From positions 1-14,978 of the forward strand of contig CAJPUK010000044.1 of assembly GCA_905373785.1 (NCBI GenBank): DNA of 14,978 bases, given 5' to 3'. The DNA comes from an uncultured Johnsonella sp. Its GTDB lineage: Bacteria; Bacillota; Clostridia; Lachnospirales; Lachnospiraceae. The notes under the pieces were generated by a model that did no database searches, was not told the origin of the DNA, and was given only the letters and a program-made list of their open reading frames with translations. This document shows, one piece after another, positions 1 through 7,619 of this stretch. The position numbers and the translations under genes were made by a program. Numbering within the stretch: position 1 is the first letter of the stretch; each line of letters begins with the position of its first letter.

Positions 1-1080
1 ATTAAAAGCAGCTTTTATTTTTTGAACATAGTCTTCACCGGACTTTATGGAATTAATTAGGGAATTGGCAAGATTTTCACCCTCTATAAAGTCAAACTTG
101 GCTATGTAACCGTCAGCACTGATATCAGCCTCTATGTAATCAAGCAAGTCGTTTTCCGACATAAGTAATTTTCTTTTTTGCTCAAAGCTTCTTATATGCT
201 CTATCCCCTCTTCGCTCAGGGCTTTTTTTACTACATATTTTTTACCGTCTTTTTTTTCTATGCTTGTTCGGATTCTATACTTTTCTTTTCTATGATAATT
301 ATATTTTATATAATCTATTCCCATATCGGCACCGGTAACAATAAGAAATGAATTAGCAAAGTTTTCAAAATTTCCCGCCTCATTTATCTCCTCAAACTTT
401 TTTGCCACGTTTACCTGCTCTATGACAGGATAGTCATAAACTGCAACCAAAGTAGCCAAATCACCTTTTTTAGGTGTGCTCCTTTCACTGTATATAACAT
501 TTGTCATTCTGTAATCAGGAATAGGATAATACCAATTGAGTTCATTAAATCCATGTTTTTCAAACATTGACTTAAGCCCCTTCCTTGAAAACACTTTGCT
601 GTCGGACTTGGCACCGCACAGGTATTTTAAACCACAGCTGTTATCACAGGCAAATATAATTCTTGATTGTTCGTGCATATGAGGTTTTAAGTTTTCCAAT
701 AAATAGTCCGCATCATAATCGCTTTCTCCGATTATTGCAATGTAGTCAAAGTTTATTCCAAGACTTGTAAGCTCTTTAAGTTTTTTACACAGATATAAAT
801 TATTGCTTGATTTATACCTATATAAATCTAAAAAGTTTTCATCATCCAATACATAAATTTGTTTTTCATTTGATAAAAGTCTTTTTACTATTTCCAGGCT
901 TGCCGGTGCTATTACCAGTATTTTTGAACCCTTTTCAAAGTCAATCCATTCAATAACAGCTTCCCTGTGAGGAGCTGTTGCATAAAGGTAATTCAGATTT
1001 TTATTTTCCTCTAAAAGATTTTTTGTATCTCCACAGCAGCCCCCTAATTGTTTTAATATATAATCATGAAAGTATTTCAT
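1..1080 (-). CDS. Methyltransferase-like plus kinase-like protein, 3' end cut off by the window
   Basis: The frame is open from ATG at 1080 to the window edge (360 codons, no stop), so the C-terminus is missing. AGGGAG lies just upstream of the ATG. Residues about 40-210 resemble the Rossmann methyltransferase-like domain found in Firmicutes surface-polysaccharide loci. The matching landmarks are FDYIAIIGES (111-120), DNSCGLKYLCGA (146-157), FSRKGL (164-169) and YYPIPDYR (184-191). FANSFLIV (241-248) fits the family linker. From about 258 on, the charged stretch with KKYVVKKAL (280-288) and FDFIEGENLANSL (329-341) looks like the N-lobe and hinge of a sugar-kinase-like domain. The expected glycine-rich SAM motif is replaced by ILVIAPASLEI (54-64), so SAM binding is doubtful. 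It follows the DUF2142 gene by 17 bp and is probably in the same operon. The family match is from remembered motif patterns; the substrate is unknown. Confidence 0.6.
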   Translation of the reverse strand, partial: MKYFHDYILKQLGGCCGDTKNLLEENKNLNYLYATAPHREAVIEWIDFEKGSKILVIAPASLEIVKRLLSNEKQIYVLDDENFLDLYRYKSSNNLYLCKKLKELTSLGINFDYIAIIGESDYDADYLLENLKPHMHEQSRIIFACDNSCGLKYLCGAKSDSKVFSRKGLKSMFEKHGFNELNWYYPIPDYRMTNVIYSERSTPKKGDLATLVAVYDYPVIEQVNVAKKFEEINEAGNFENFANSFLIVTGADMGIDYIKYNYHRKEKYRIRTSIEKKDGKKYVVKKALSEEGIEHIRSFEQKRKLLMSENDLLDYIEADISADGYIAKFDFIEGENLANSLINSIKSGEDYVQKIKAAFN

Positions 1081-1097
1081 AAATCTCCCTTTTCTTC

Positions 1098-2687
1098 TTA
1101 ATTAATTCTAAGACACACCGTTGCAAATAATCTTATCAGCCCGTAGGCTTGCATAAATACAAAACTATGTATTACTACGGTATTTATATCAAATTTTATA
1201 TCTATGTACTTTGTATTCAAAGTCATCAGCAAAGGAGTCGCTATAGGTATAAAGTACCTGCCCTGAACACCTTCTATTATTTTTGAATTCCTGTCTGTCC
1301 ATGCCACAAGCATACTAAGTTCAAGTCCGAATATAACTCCTAAGCAAACCAGAAGCATCCAAATCTTTTCCAAGGGTTTTAGATTGTTTTTATCATTTAA
1401 TGAAAGGGCTACCAGCCCCAAACTGTAACAGCATACTATGGCATAGGGTATGGAAAGTATCTCGTCAAGGTTTCCGAGGCTTGCACCTATAAATCCCATA
1501 TGATAATTATCAACTTCATATAAAAAGGTATTATAAAACATCTTAATCAAAAGAGAAGGCCAGGTAAGCACTTCTATAAGTCCGTAAGACTGTTTTACAT
1601 TGCCAAACTCCTGTCCGCTTTCAAGACTGGTATAAGAAGCAATGGTTGCCGCATTTACCAGGTACATTGCTAAAAACATACTTAAAAACACAGCGGTAAA
1701 ACCAAGCAAATAATGAGAAAGCTTCTTAAAATTCGATCTTGGAATTATAAAGTAAAACAGTACCAAGAGTGAGTATACTATCTTGCAAGGACCGCATATT
1801 GCAATAATTATGCATAAAAAAGCTATATCTTTTATTTTAACTCTTGCAGTACTTCTTGATAATGCCAGTATTTTTGATATGAATAATGTATACAAAGCTA
1901 TTATCAAGGCATCATAGGACATAGAAGCCGCAAGGTGTAAGGTCATGGGAAGTAAACTAAGACCGTATACTATATACTTCCCAAAGGGCAAGATCTTTAT
2001 GCTGTATGCCATAAGCAAGGCAAAGAATAACAGGTTAAAAAACTTGGCAAAGTCAAGCATATTTACAGCACTTAAGTTTAATATTCTTGCAAGGCTCATA
2101 CCAAGTGCCTGCGGCAGGTATATCAAAGGGCTTGTGTTTACCGGTATATGCCTTGAAATATATGTACCGTTCTTATCTATACCGTATTGTGTCGTGTTTT
2201 TTTTCCAATCATGGGCTGCCTTTAAGCTTTCCTCGGTAAGTTTAAAGCCGAGTGCAACTTCATTCATAGGGTCATTATAGATATCTTCAAGATAAACACT
2301 ATCTTCATAAAGAAGTACATAGCCCTTATCATCTACAGCCTTTATACCCATAAGACTTGAAGAAAGCTTATAGGAACTTATATAGTGGCTCGGTTCATCC
2401 GGTGCGGATAAACCTATAAATACCTGCATATATACAAATCCCAAAGCAAGTACTATAAAAAGAAAGCTAAGATGTACTTTAAGTTTTTTATAAATACGCA
2501 AAAAAGTCCCTATAATCGACAAGAGGACTGTAACTATAAATACATACTTGTAGGTTAAAAATTCATCTTTACTTTCTATTACCGCCACAAACACATCTAC
2601 AAAATGTAAAAGTATGGCTGCAAGTAATAAGATAAATCCCGGTAAATATACATACATATAAGGTTTTTGAAGCTTTAACGAACCCAT
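1098..2687 (-). CDS. DUF2142 family polytopic membrane protein
   Basis: This 529-residue protein has many hydrophobic segments, from about residue 12 to the C-terminus. It carries the landmarks I associate with DUF2142: PDEPSHY at 96-102 just after a membrane helix, SMSYDAL at 255-261, and GVQGRYFIP at 473-481 near the end. An acidic pair in the first large outer loop and a multi-helix body resemble GT-C glycosyltransferases, which use polyprenyl-phosphate sugars outside the membrane. That role is inference; DUF2142 is largely uncharacterised. The ATG at 2687 is preceded by GGGAG eight bases upstream. It lies 26 bp after the DUF2304 gene and 17 bp before the methyltransferase-like gene. As no canonical Wzy polymerase is visible, this protein is a candidate for polymerisation or side-chain transfer. 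Confidence 0.75.
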   Translation of the reverse strand: MGSLKLQKPYMYVYLPGFILLLAAILLHFVDVFVAVIESKDEFLTYKYVFIVTVLLSIIGTFLRIYKKLKVHLSFLFIVLALGFVYMQVFIGLSAPDEPSHYISSYKLSSSLMGIKAVDDKGYVLLYEDSVYLEDIYNDPMNEVALGFKLTEESLKAAHDWKKNTTQYGIDKNGTYISRHIPVNTSPLIYLPQALGMSLARILNLSAVNMLDFAKFFNLLFFALLMAYSIKILPFGKYIVYGLSLLPMTLHLAASMSYDALIIALYTLFISKILALSRSTARVKIKDIAFLCIIIAICGPCKIVYSLLVLFYFIIPRSNFKKLSHYLLGFTAVFLSMFLAMYLVNAATIASYTSLESGQEFGNVKQSYGLIEVLTWPSLLIKMFYNTFLYEVDNYHMGFIGASLGNLDEILSIPYAIVCCYSLGLVALSLNDKNNLKPLEKIWMLLVCLGVIFGLELSMLVAWTDRNSKIIEGVQGRYFIPIATPLLMTLNTKYIDIKFDINTVVIHSFVFMQAYGLIRLFATVCLRIN

Positions 2688-2713
2688 GGCATAAACTCCC
2701 TTAAAATTTTCAC

Positions 2714-3055
2714 CTATTTTGTATCTTTATCATGCTTACTTATAGCTATATCACAAGCCAAGGCGGCAAGTTTTTCTTCTATATTTGAAATGTGTAAGCT
2801 CATTAAAAAAATTTTTACTATAAGTATAAATATTATACTCAGGTATAAAAGGTTTGCCGGCGACTGAGTTTTGGTAAGCTCGGCAAGTCTGTAAACTATA
2901 CTAGGAAAGACCGCCATTACTATAAGAGCCAGTGAAAAACAAACCCAAAACACCGCATCATCTATTCTCAGCTTTGCTTTGCGTATCTTATGTATTACAA
3001 CAATACTTGTGATAACGGAAAAAACTATGAGTAAAATTCTAAGCATTACAGACAT
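2714..3055 (-). CDS. DUF2304 small membrane protein
   Basis: This is a 113-residue protein with three hydrophobic segments (about 3-21, 34-52 and 67-87). The pattern matches DUF2304: a basic stretch then RIDDAVFW (30-37), FPSIVYRLAEL (50-60), SPANLLYL (65-72), and a C-terminal amphipathic tail. DUF2304 genes are commonly found beside DPM1-like GT2 genes, as here, and are thought to act as membrane partners in making or flipping polyprenyl-phosphate sugars; that function is inferred. Its ribosome binding site AGGAGG (3061-3066) overlaps the TAG stop of the upstream GT2 gene (3065-3067), which suggests translational coupling. The chosen ATG at 3055 sits five bases from this site. An in-frame ATG three codons later is 14 bases away and less likely. 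Confidence 0.8.
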   Translation of the reverse strand: MSVMLRILLIVFSVITSIVVIHKIRKAKLRIDDAVFWVCFSLALIVMAVFPSIVYRLAELTKTQSPANLLYLSIIFILIVKIFLMSLHISNIEEKLAALACDIAISKHDKDTK

Positions 3056-3064
3056 ACAGCCCTC

Positions 3065-3787
3065 CTATTTGTACCTACTTTCCCTTTTTCTGAAATTCTG
3101 TATAAATAATATCGATACCAGCATACGCAGCATATATATGCCTGCTTTTATAGGTGAAAGGTAGCTTGTACCGCTTACCCTCTCGTCCATGATTGCAGGT
3201 ATTTCCGCAAGTTTCATTCCCTGTTTTAAAAGATAGGATATGGTATCCGGCTCGGGAGCATAGTTTAGGTTCAGTGCAAATTCCTCTATGCTTTTTCTGT
3301 TGTAGATCCTCATACCCGAGGTGGGATCGCTTATCTTGGCACCCGTTGTTAAAAATATAGCAAAACTTATTATCCTGCTCCCAAGCATACGAAGTTTAAA
3401 TGATTTTTTATTTTCCAAAAATCTTGAGGCTATAACTATATCATAGCCCTCTTCAAGCTTATCTTTAAGTGCGTAGGCATATTCCGCCCTGTGCTGTCCG
3501 TCTCCGTCAAATTGTATGGCATACTTATAATTGTACTTGTAAGCATATTTCATCCCTGCCTGAAATGCTCCGGCAAGCCCTAAGTTTATCGGAAGATCCA
3601 AGATATTATAGGATTTTTCATAACAGATTTTTGCGGTGTTATCCCTTGAACCGTCATTTACAACCACATAGTCAAGATCCTTGTAATTACTTATTAAATT
3701 GTCAACTACTCTTGATATGTTACCCTCTTCATTGTAAGCCGGTATTATCAAAAGTATATCGGTATTCTTCTTATCCGGCATACTCAT
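3065..3787 (-). CDS. GT2 glycosyltransferase, DPM1-like (polyprenyl-phosphate sugar synthase type)
   Basis: This is a 240-residue GT-A fold GT2 enzyme. Visible motifs are IIPAYNEEGNI (14-24), the nucleotide-binding VNDGSRD (43-49), metal-binding DGDGQH (94-99), ASRF (120-123) and DPTSGMR (154-160). The order matches DPM1/DPG-synthase-like enzymes, which transfer a sugar from a nucleotide donor to polyprenyl phosphate on the inner membrane face. There are no C-terminal membrane helices, so it may depend on the DUF2304 protein encoded next for membrane attachment (inference). The start at 3787 overlaps the end of the upstream GT2 gene by 17 bp. A second in-frame ATG at 3781 is also possible: GGGAGAGGG lies directly before the first ATG, which gives poor spacing for the first and better spacing for the second. 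Donor sugar unknown. Confidence 0.85.
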   Translation of the reverse strand: MSMPDKKNTDILLIIPAYNEEGNISRVVDNLISNYKDLDYVVVNDGSRDNTAKICYEKSYNILDLPINLGLAGAFQAGMKYAYKYNYKYAIQFDGDGQHRAEYAYALKDKLEEGYDIVIASRFLENKKSFKLRMLGSRIISFAIFLTTGAKISDPTSGMRIYNRKSIEEFALNLNYAPEPDTISYLLKQGMKLAEIPAIMDERVSGTSYLSPIKAGIYMLRMLVSILFIQNFRKRESRYK

Positions 3788-4718
3788 CCCTCTCCCAGTA
3801 GGACTTATTCATACTACACTTTATTCTTTGTTCTTTTGTAAGTTTAGGGTAATTTTTCCCCTTCTTATATCCCAGATACTTTGCCGCACTTATATATATC
3901 AACTTAAATACGGATAAAAATTTTCCTTTTTTAATCAGGTGAAGGGCGGTTTTTTTTACGAGTTTTATGCCCTCACTTTCACTTTTTAAGCCCTCGAAGT
4001 ATTCTTTATACATAAGCTGAGATACGGCTATATCAAAATTCCTTTCAAACTGCTGCCTTGCACTGTAATCATGTGAATGGTATACAACCGCAGCGGCACT
4101 ATACATTAGTTTTTTTCCCGACTTAAGCACACAGGCGGCATATATCATATCTTCATTAAGTATAAGCCCCTCTTTAAACCTTCCGAGTTTTTCAAAGGTT
4201 TCCCTTTCATAGGCGGCACATACATTGGAGCAAAAGTAAAGTTTTATACCGTAAATGTCTTTGTCCGCCTCACTTTTTACTGCGGATACTTCAGGGTAAT
4301 TATAACTTCTGGTGAATTTTTCTATTTCTGAAGCTTCCTTGTACGGCTCCTGCCTTGCATAGCTGAGTTTTATCTCGTCCGACATAGGGCTTATAAGTTC
4401 TTCTATTAAGGCTTTGTCCTTAGGCAGTGCATCCTGTGTCATGCATACAAAGTACTTTGCCTTAGACTTTGATACTCCAAGGTTTCTGCTCGCACCGTGG
4501 TCAAAGTCCTTCTTGTCGATATGAGATATATCTATACCTACATCAAGACTTAAATTCTTTATTTTATTATCCATATCAAATCCGTCCCATATAGCCCTAT
4601 CAGTATTTATGATATAGATATTATTCGGTTTTACACTTTGCTTTGATAAGCGTCTGAGGCTTTCTAAAAATCTGTCATCCGGCTTGTAAGTCGGTATAAT
4701 TATATCTACATCATACAT
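3771..4718 (-). CDS. GT2 glycosyltransferase, rhamnosyltransferase-like
   Basis: This is a 315-residue GT2 enzyme. Motifs follow the group usually annotated as rhamnosyltransferase: IIIPTYKPD at the N-terminus (6-14), DFDHGASRN (71-79), MTQDALP (93-99, the metal-site region), ARQEP (121-125), SYNYPEVSA (138-146), FCSNVCAAY (162-170), NEDM (188-191) and HSHDYS (214-219). It is predicted to be cytoplasmic and to add a sugar to a lipid-linked repeat unit. rfbD in the same window makes a dTDP-L-rhamnose donor plausible but does not prove it. ATG at 4718 has TAAGGAG five bases upstream, a strong site. It is the first gene after the 193-bp gap with the tandem repeats, and its 3' end overlaps the DPM1-like gene. 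Confidence 0.85.
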   Translation of the reverse strand: MYDVDIIIPTYKPDDRFLESLRRLSKQSVKPNNIYIINTDRAIWDGFDMDNKIKNLSLDVGIDISHIDKKDFDHGASRNLGVSKSKAKYFVCMTQDALPKDKALIEELISPMSDEIKLSYARQEPYKEASEIEKFTRSYNYPEVSAVKSEADKDIYGIKLYFCSNVCAAYERETFEKLGRFKEGLILNEDMIYAACVLKSGKKLMYSAAAVVYHSHDYSARQQFERNFDIAVSQLMYKEYFEGLKSESEGIKLVKKTALHLIKKGKFLSVFKLIYISAAKYLGYKKGKNYPKLTKEQRIKCSMNKSYWERDEYAG

Positions 4719-4780
4719 AAAAACTCCTTATATATTTACAGTATGCTAACTAACTGCTTAGTCGGTTACAGTTTTGCAGA

Positions 4781-4917
4781 TATATTAAGGCAATTTCGTA
4801 ATTCATCTTTACCCTGTTTATAAATGAGCTGCTTAAACTGATTATACCCTTATATTAGGGCAATTTTGGCATTAATCTTTGCCGACTTTATAAATGAACC
4901 GCTTAAACTGATTATAC
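4781..4917. repeat. Diverged 70-bp tandem duplication
   Basis: Copy 1 (4781-4850) and copy 2 (4851-4917) align without gaps at a period of exactly 70 bp. By hand count 56 of 67 aligned positions match. The longest identical block is GCTTAAACTGATTATAC at 4831-4847 and 4901-4917. Copy 2 runs into the end of the flippase gene, covering its TAA stop (4912-4914) and last valine codon. The duplicated unit therefore included the end of that gene, or the gene now ends in repeat-derived sequence. Both copies contain TATAAT on the minus strand, but neither has a convincing -35 at the right distance. No intrinsic terminator is visible in this gap. Confidence 0.85.
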
Positions 4918-6153
4918 TTTTTTACTTTTCTTTAATATCGCAACAATACAAAACATCCCAAACATCAGTGCGGTAATGCACATAAGCAGTGCATAGAGAA
5001 TAGCCGCTCCGTTTATACCGAATTTAAGGGTTACTCTATCACTTAATAAAAATGCAATAATCGAAGATATAATATAGGTAATAAAGATTTCCCTTCTTTT
5101 TTCAAATATTACTAACACATAGTATAGCAGATTAAGTATAGCATAGAAACCTCCGCCTATTAAAAGAATTATAAAGGCAAATCTTAACTTAAGCATTTCT
5201 TTTATATCATAGCCAAGTACTATGCTGAGTATCGGCATACCCAGAAAGTATCCTGCCACTACCGCAAGGGCTGTAAGCAGTATGATTCCTATCATTATTT
5301 TAATTACAAGCTTTACAAATTCTTTTATATTGTTTTTGTCATAAAGTATGCTAAGCCTCGTAAGAGTCGGTCTTATTATAAAATTCGCCATTAAATTTAT
5401 AATGGAAGTCGGTATAAATATAAGGCTGTAGTAAGCATTTACCTCGTATCCCAAAAGATTGCTTACCGAATACTTTGATGCGGAGAATACATACATATCC
5501 AAAAACGATGATAAAAAAAGCCACTTTGATTTATCAAATATAGGTTTAAGGCTTAACTTATCTACCTTATAGTTTACGGTATTTATTTTTTTAAGCCCCT
5601 TAATATCAACGATATACACCACCAGTAAAAGGCTAAGCACAAAGCTTACGGCTGAAATCAAGAGATTTTTACTAAGTAGCAGTGCCGCTATAAATACCGA
5701 AACCGATATCAGGGTTCTTATAAGTATTGACTTTCCGGTGATATCAAGTCTTAACTGCCTTTGAAATTCCGATTCATAAGCATCTGCAAGTCCGTCCAGA
5801 GCCTTATATATAATCATCAGCATCCATATAATAATTATATATAAACTTCCGGCAAAAAATAAGCTGTAGATAAATCCTGCTACTACAGCCGCTATAAAAC
5901 TTATTTTTCTAAAATTTAAGTAATCTCCGAAGCTATGTTTATGTGCAGTGTCCGTTATCATTACCGGTCTTTGCCCAAAGTTCGAGACTATGTAAAGTTG
6001 CTGCCCCAGAGTTGAGAATGCCAGTAAGAAAAGTCCCCCTTCGTACTCTCCCTGTAAGCCTATTACTATTACGCCTATGAGCATACCGGTTATTGCATAT
6101 ACACTGCTTCCCAATATGTTCCAAAACACACCCGCTTTTTCTTTATTTTCCAT
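4912..6153 (-). CDS. Wzx-like polysaccharide flippase (MOP superfamily), shorter of two
   Basis: This 413-residue protein is hydrophobic almost throughout, with roughly a dozen membrane segments and a short lysine-rich C-terminus (KKSKKV). The N-terminal layout, a helix at about 10-32 followed by GEYEGGLFLLAFSTLGQQ (35-52) and SNFGQRPVM, fits membrane proteins of the polysaccharide-exporter branch of the MOP superfamily. These flip undecaprenyl-linked repeat units from the inner to the outer face. ATG at 6153 has AGGGTG a few bases upstream. It starts 11 bp after the stop of the other flippase and shows no obvious similarity to it beyond general architecture, so it is not a recent duplicate. 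Its stop codon lies within the 70-bp tandem repeat. Family is fairly sure; substrate is unknown. Confidence 0.75.
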   Translation of the reverse strand: MENKEKAGVFWNILGSSVYAITGMLIGVIVIGLQGEYEGGLFLLAFSTLGQQLYIVSNFGQRPVMITDTAHKHSFGDYLNFRKISFIAAVVAGFIYSLFFAGSLYIIIIWMLMIIYKALDGLADAYESEFQRQLRLDITGKSILIRTLISVSVFIAALLLSKNLLISAVSFVLSLLLVVYIVDIKGLKKINTVNYKVDKLSLKPIFDKSKWLFLSSFLDMYVFSASKYSVSNLLGYEVNAYYSLIFIPTSIINLMANFIIRPTLTRLSILYDKNNIKEFVKLVIKIMIGIILLTALAVVAGYFLGMPILSIVLGYDIKEMLKLRFAFIILLIGGGFYAILNLLYYVLVIFEKRREIFITYIISSIIAFLLSDRVTLKFGINGAAILYALLMCITALMFGMFCIVAILKKSKKV

Positions 6154-6164
6154 TCTGCACCCTG

Positions 6165-7607
6165 TTAAGCCTTTTTGACCGTATTTTTGTATAATGAATA
6201 TAAAAACAGGAAGTCTTTATTTCTTGATATAATTGAAAGTATGATATATGCCAAAACTCCTGTAATAAGCTGATATATAAGCCTTAGCACTCCCATAGCA
6301 AGAAATCTTCCCACCGCATATACCGCTGCCGCCATTATAGCAGATATTATAAGCGATGGCAGCACTTTTACAAACTGTTTTAAGGGTCCGAAGTCAAGTA
6401 ACTTGGAATTCGGGTATGAATTGATAAAGGCTGCTATAAAATCAGCCACTACTTTTAATAATACAAAGATAAATACATCTTTTAAGTATATGCCAAGTAA
6501 GAGCAAAGATACCGATACTATCTTTTTGATTACTTCAATCTTTAGGAAGATATCGCTTCTTCCAAGAGCACTTATCGTCTGCAAATTAACTATATGTATG
6601 GACCACAAAGCATAAGCCAGACTCATAAGTATCAGATATATTATCGCCTGCTCCCATGCTTTCCCGAGAAAGAGTATTATTATCGTATCCGACATGGCAA
6701 TCATTCCGAACATCATAGGAAATACCACATAACAGCTTATTGATATTGCCTGCTTTAACATTTCCCTCACCTTTTGACTTTCGTCCTGCACCTTTGACAT
6801 TACCGGCAGCATCACCGCCTGTATGCTTGCACCGAGATTTGCTACAATAAGTTTAGGAAACTGCTCTCCTCTGTTGAAGTTCGCAAGCACCGCCTTGTTA
6901 AAGGTCTTTCCCATAACAAGTGAATGTATGTTGTTAAAGGTGTTGTCTATGGCAGCGGCTAAAAGCATTCTAAGCCCGAAAGAAGAAAGACTTTTTATAC
7001 TTGAGAACTTAAATTCCAAAGCCGGCTTCCATGATAAGATACATAAGAGTATAATGCAAAGTAAAGAATAGTATAAAAGCTGCTGTGCTACAAGTGCGTA
7101 CACGCCAAGGCCCTTATATGCCATATATACACTTATACTTCCTGAAATTACGGCAGTTAAAAAGGTTGCTATAAAGAGCTTGCTAAATTCCATGCGACTT
7201 GCTATGTATGCATTTTGTACCGCAATAACACCGGCAGGTATAAGTATCAGGGCTGTAAGCCTTGTAAGTAGGGTAATATGCTCATCTTTATAAAACGCTG
7301 ATATAAAAGGTGCTATAAAATATATCAGTATGTAAAGCAGTATACCAAGTACGATATTAAAGTAAAGTACGGAGTTAAAATCCGTCTTCGTGCTGTCCTT
7401 TTTTTGTATAAGTGCAGTGGCAAAACCGTTTTGCACAAATAGGGCAAGCATATTGACAAAGACAAGTATAAGTACTACCACACCGTATTGCTCAGGTCCT
7501 AAAAGTCTTGCCAAAAGTACCGATACAATAAATTGCACCAGTTGAGAAGCTCCCTGCTCCAAAAATTTCCAAAAAAGTCCTCCGGCAATCCCCGAACCCT
7601 TACTCAT
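6165..7607 (-). CDS. Oligosaccharide/lipopolysaccharide flippase, WzxC/TuaB-like (MOP superfamily)
   Basis: This 480-residue polytopic membrane protein has the usual length for the WzxC/TuaB-type exporters of the MOP superfamily. The start GLFWKFLEQGASQLVQF (10-26) followed by LLARLLGPEQYGVV (31-44) is characteristic of the group, as is the NGFATALIQKKD stretch ending the second helix region. Members export teichuronic acid, colanic acid or capsule repeat units. ATG at 7607 has GGAGAG upstream with about eight bases of spacing. The upstream GT2 gene ends 12 bp earlier and the second flippase follows by 11 bp, so all three are probably co-transcribed. No frameshift or truncation is visible. 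Confidence 0.85.
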   Translation of the reverse strand: MSKGSGIAGGLFWKFLEQGASQLVQFIVSVLLARLLGPEQYGVVVLILVFVNMLALFVQNGFATALIQKKDSTKTDFNSVLYFNIVLGILLYILIYFIAPFISAFYKDEHITLLTRLTALILIPAGVIAVQNAYIASRMEFSKLFIATFLTAVISGSISVYMAYKGLGVYALVAQQLLYYSLLCIILLCILSWKPALEFKFSSIKSLSSFGLRMLLAAAIDNTFNNIHSLVMGKTFNKAVLANFNRGEQFPKLIVANLGASIQAVMLPVMSKVQDESQKVREMLKQAISISCYVVFPMMFGMIAMSDTIIILFLGKAWEQAIIYLILMSLAYALWSIHIVNLQTISALGRSDIFLKIEVIKKIVSVSLLLLGIYLKDVFIFVLLKVVADFIAAFINSYPNSKLLDFGPLKQFVKVLPSLIISAIMAAAVYAVGRFLAMGVLRLIYQLITGVLAYIILSIISRNKDFLFLYSLYKNTVKKA

Positions 7608-7619
7608 AAAACATCTCTC

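Noticed and set aside
4711..4780. A third, older copy of the 70-bp repeat next to the GT2 start.
   Set aside because: Only a short match around TAAGCAG is seen, and its offset does not keep the 70-bp period.
4841..4916. Promoters based on the perfect TATAAT in each 70-bp repeat copy.
   Set aside because: Neither hexamer has a reasonable -35 at 16-18 bases, and the best TTG-containing candidates are badly spaced. Without transcript data they are not listed as promoters.
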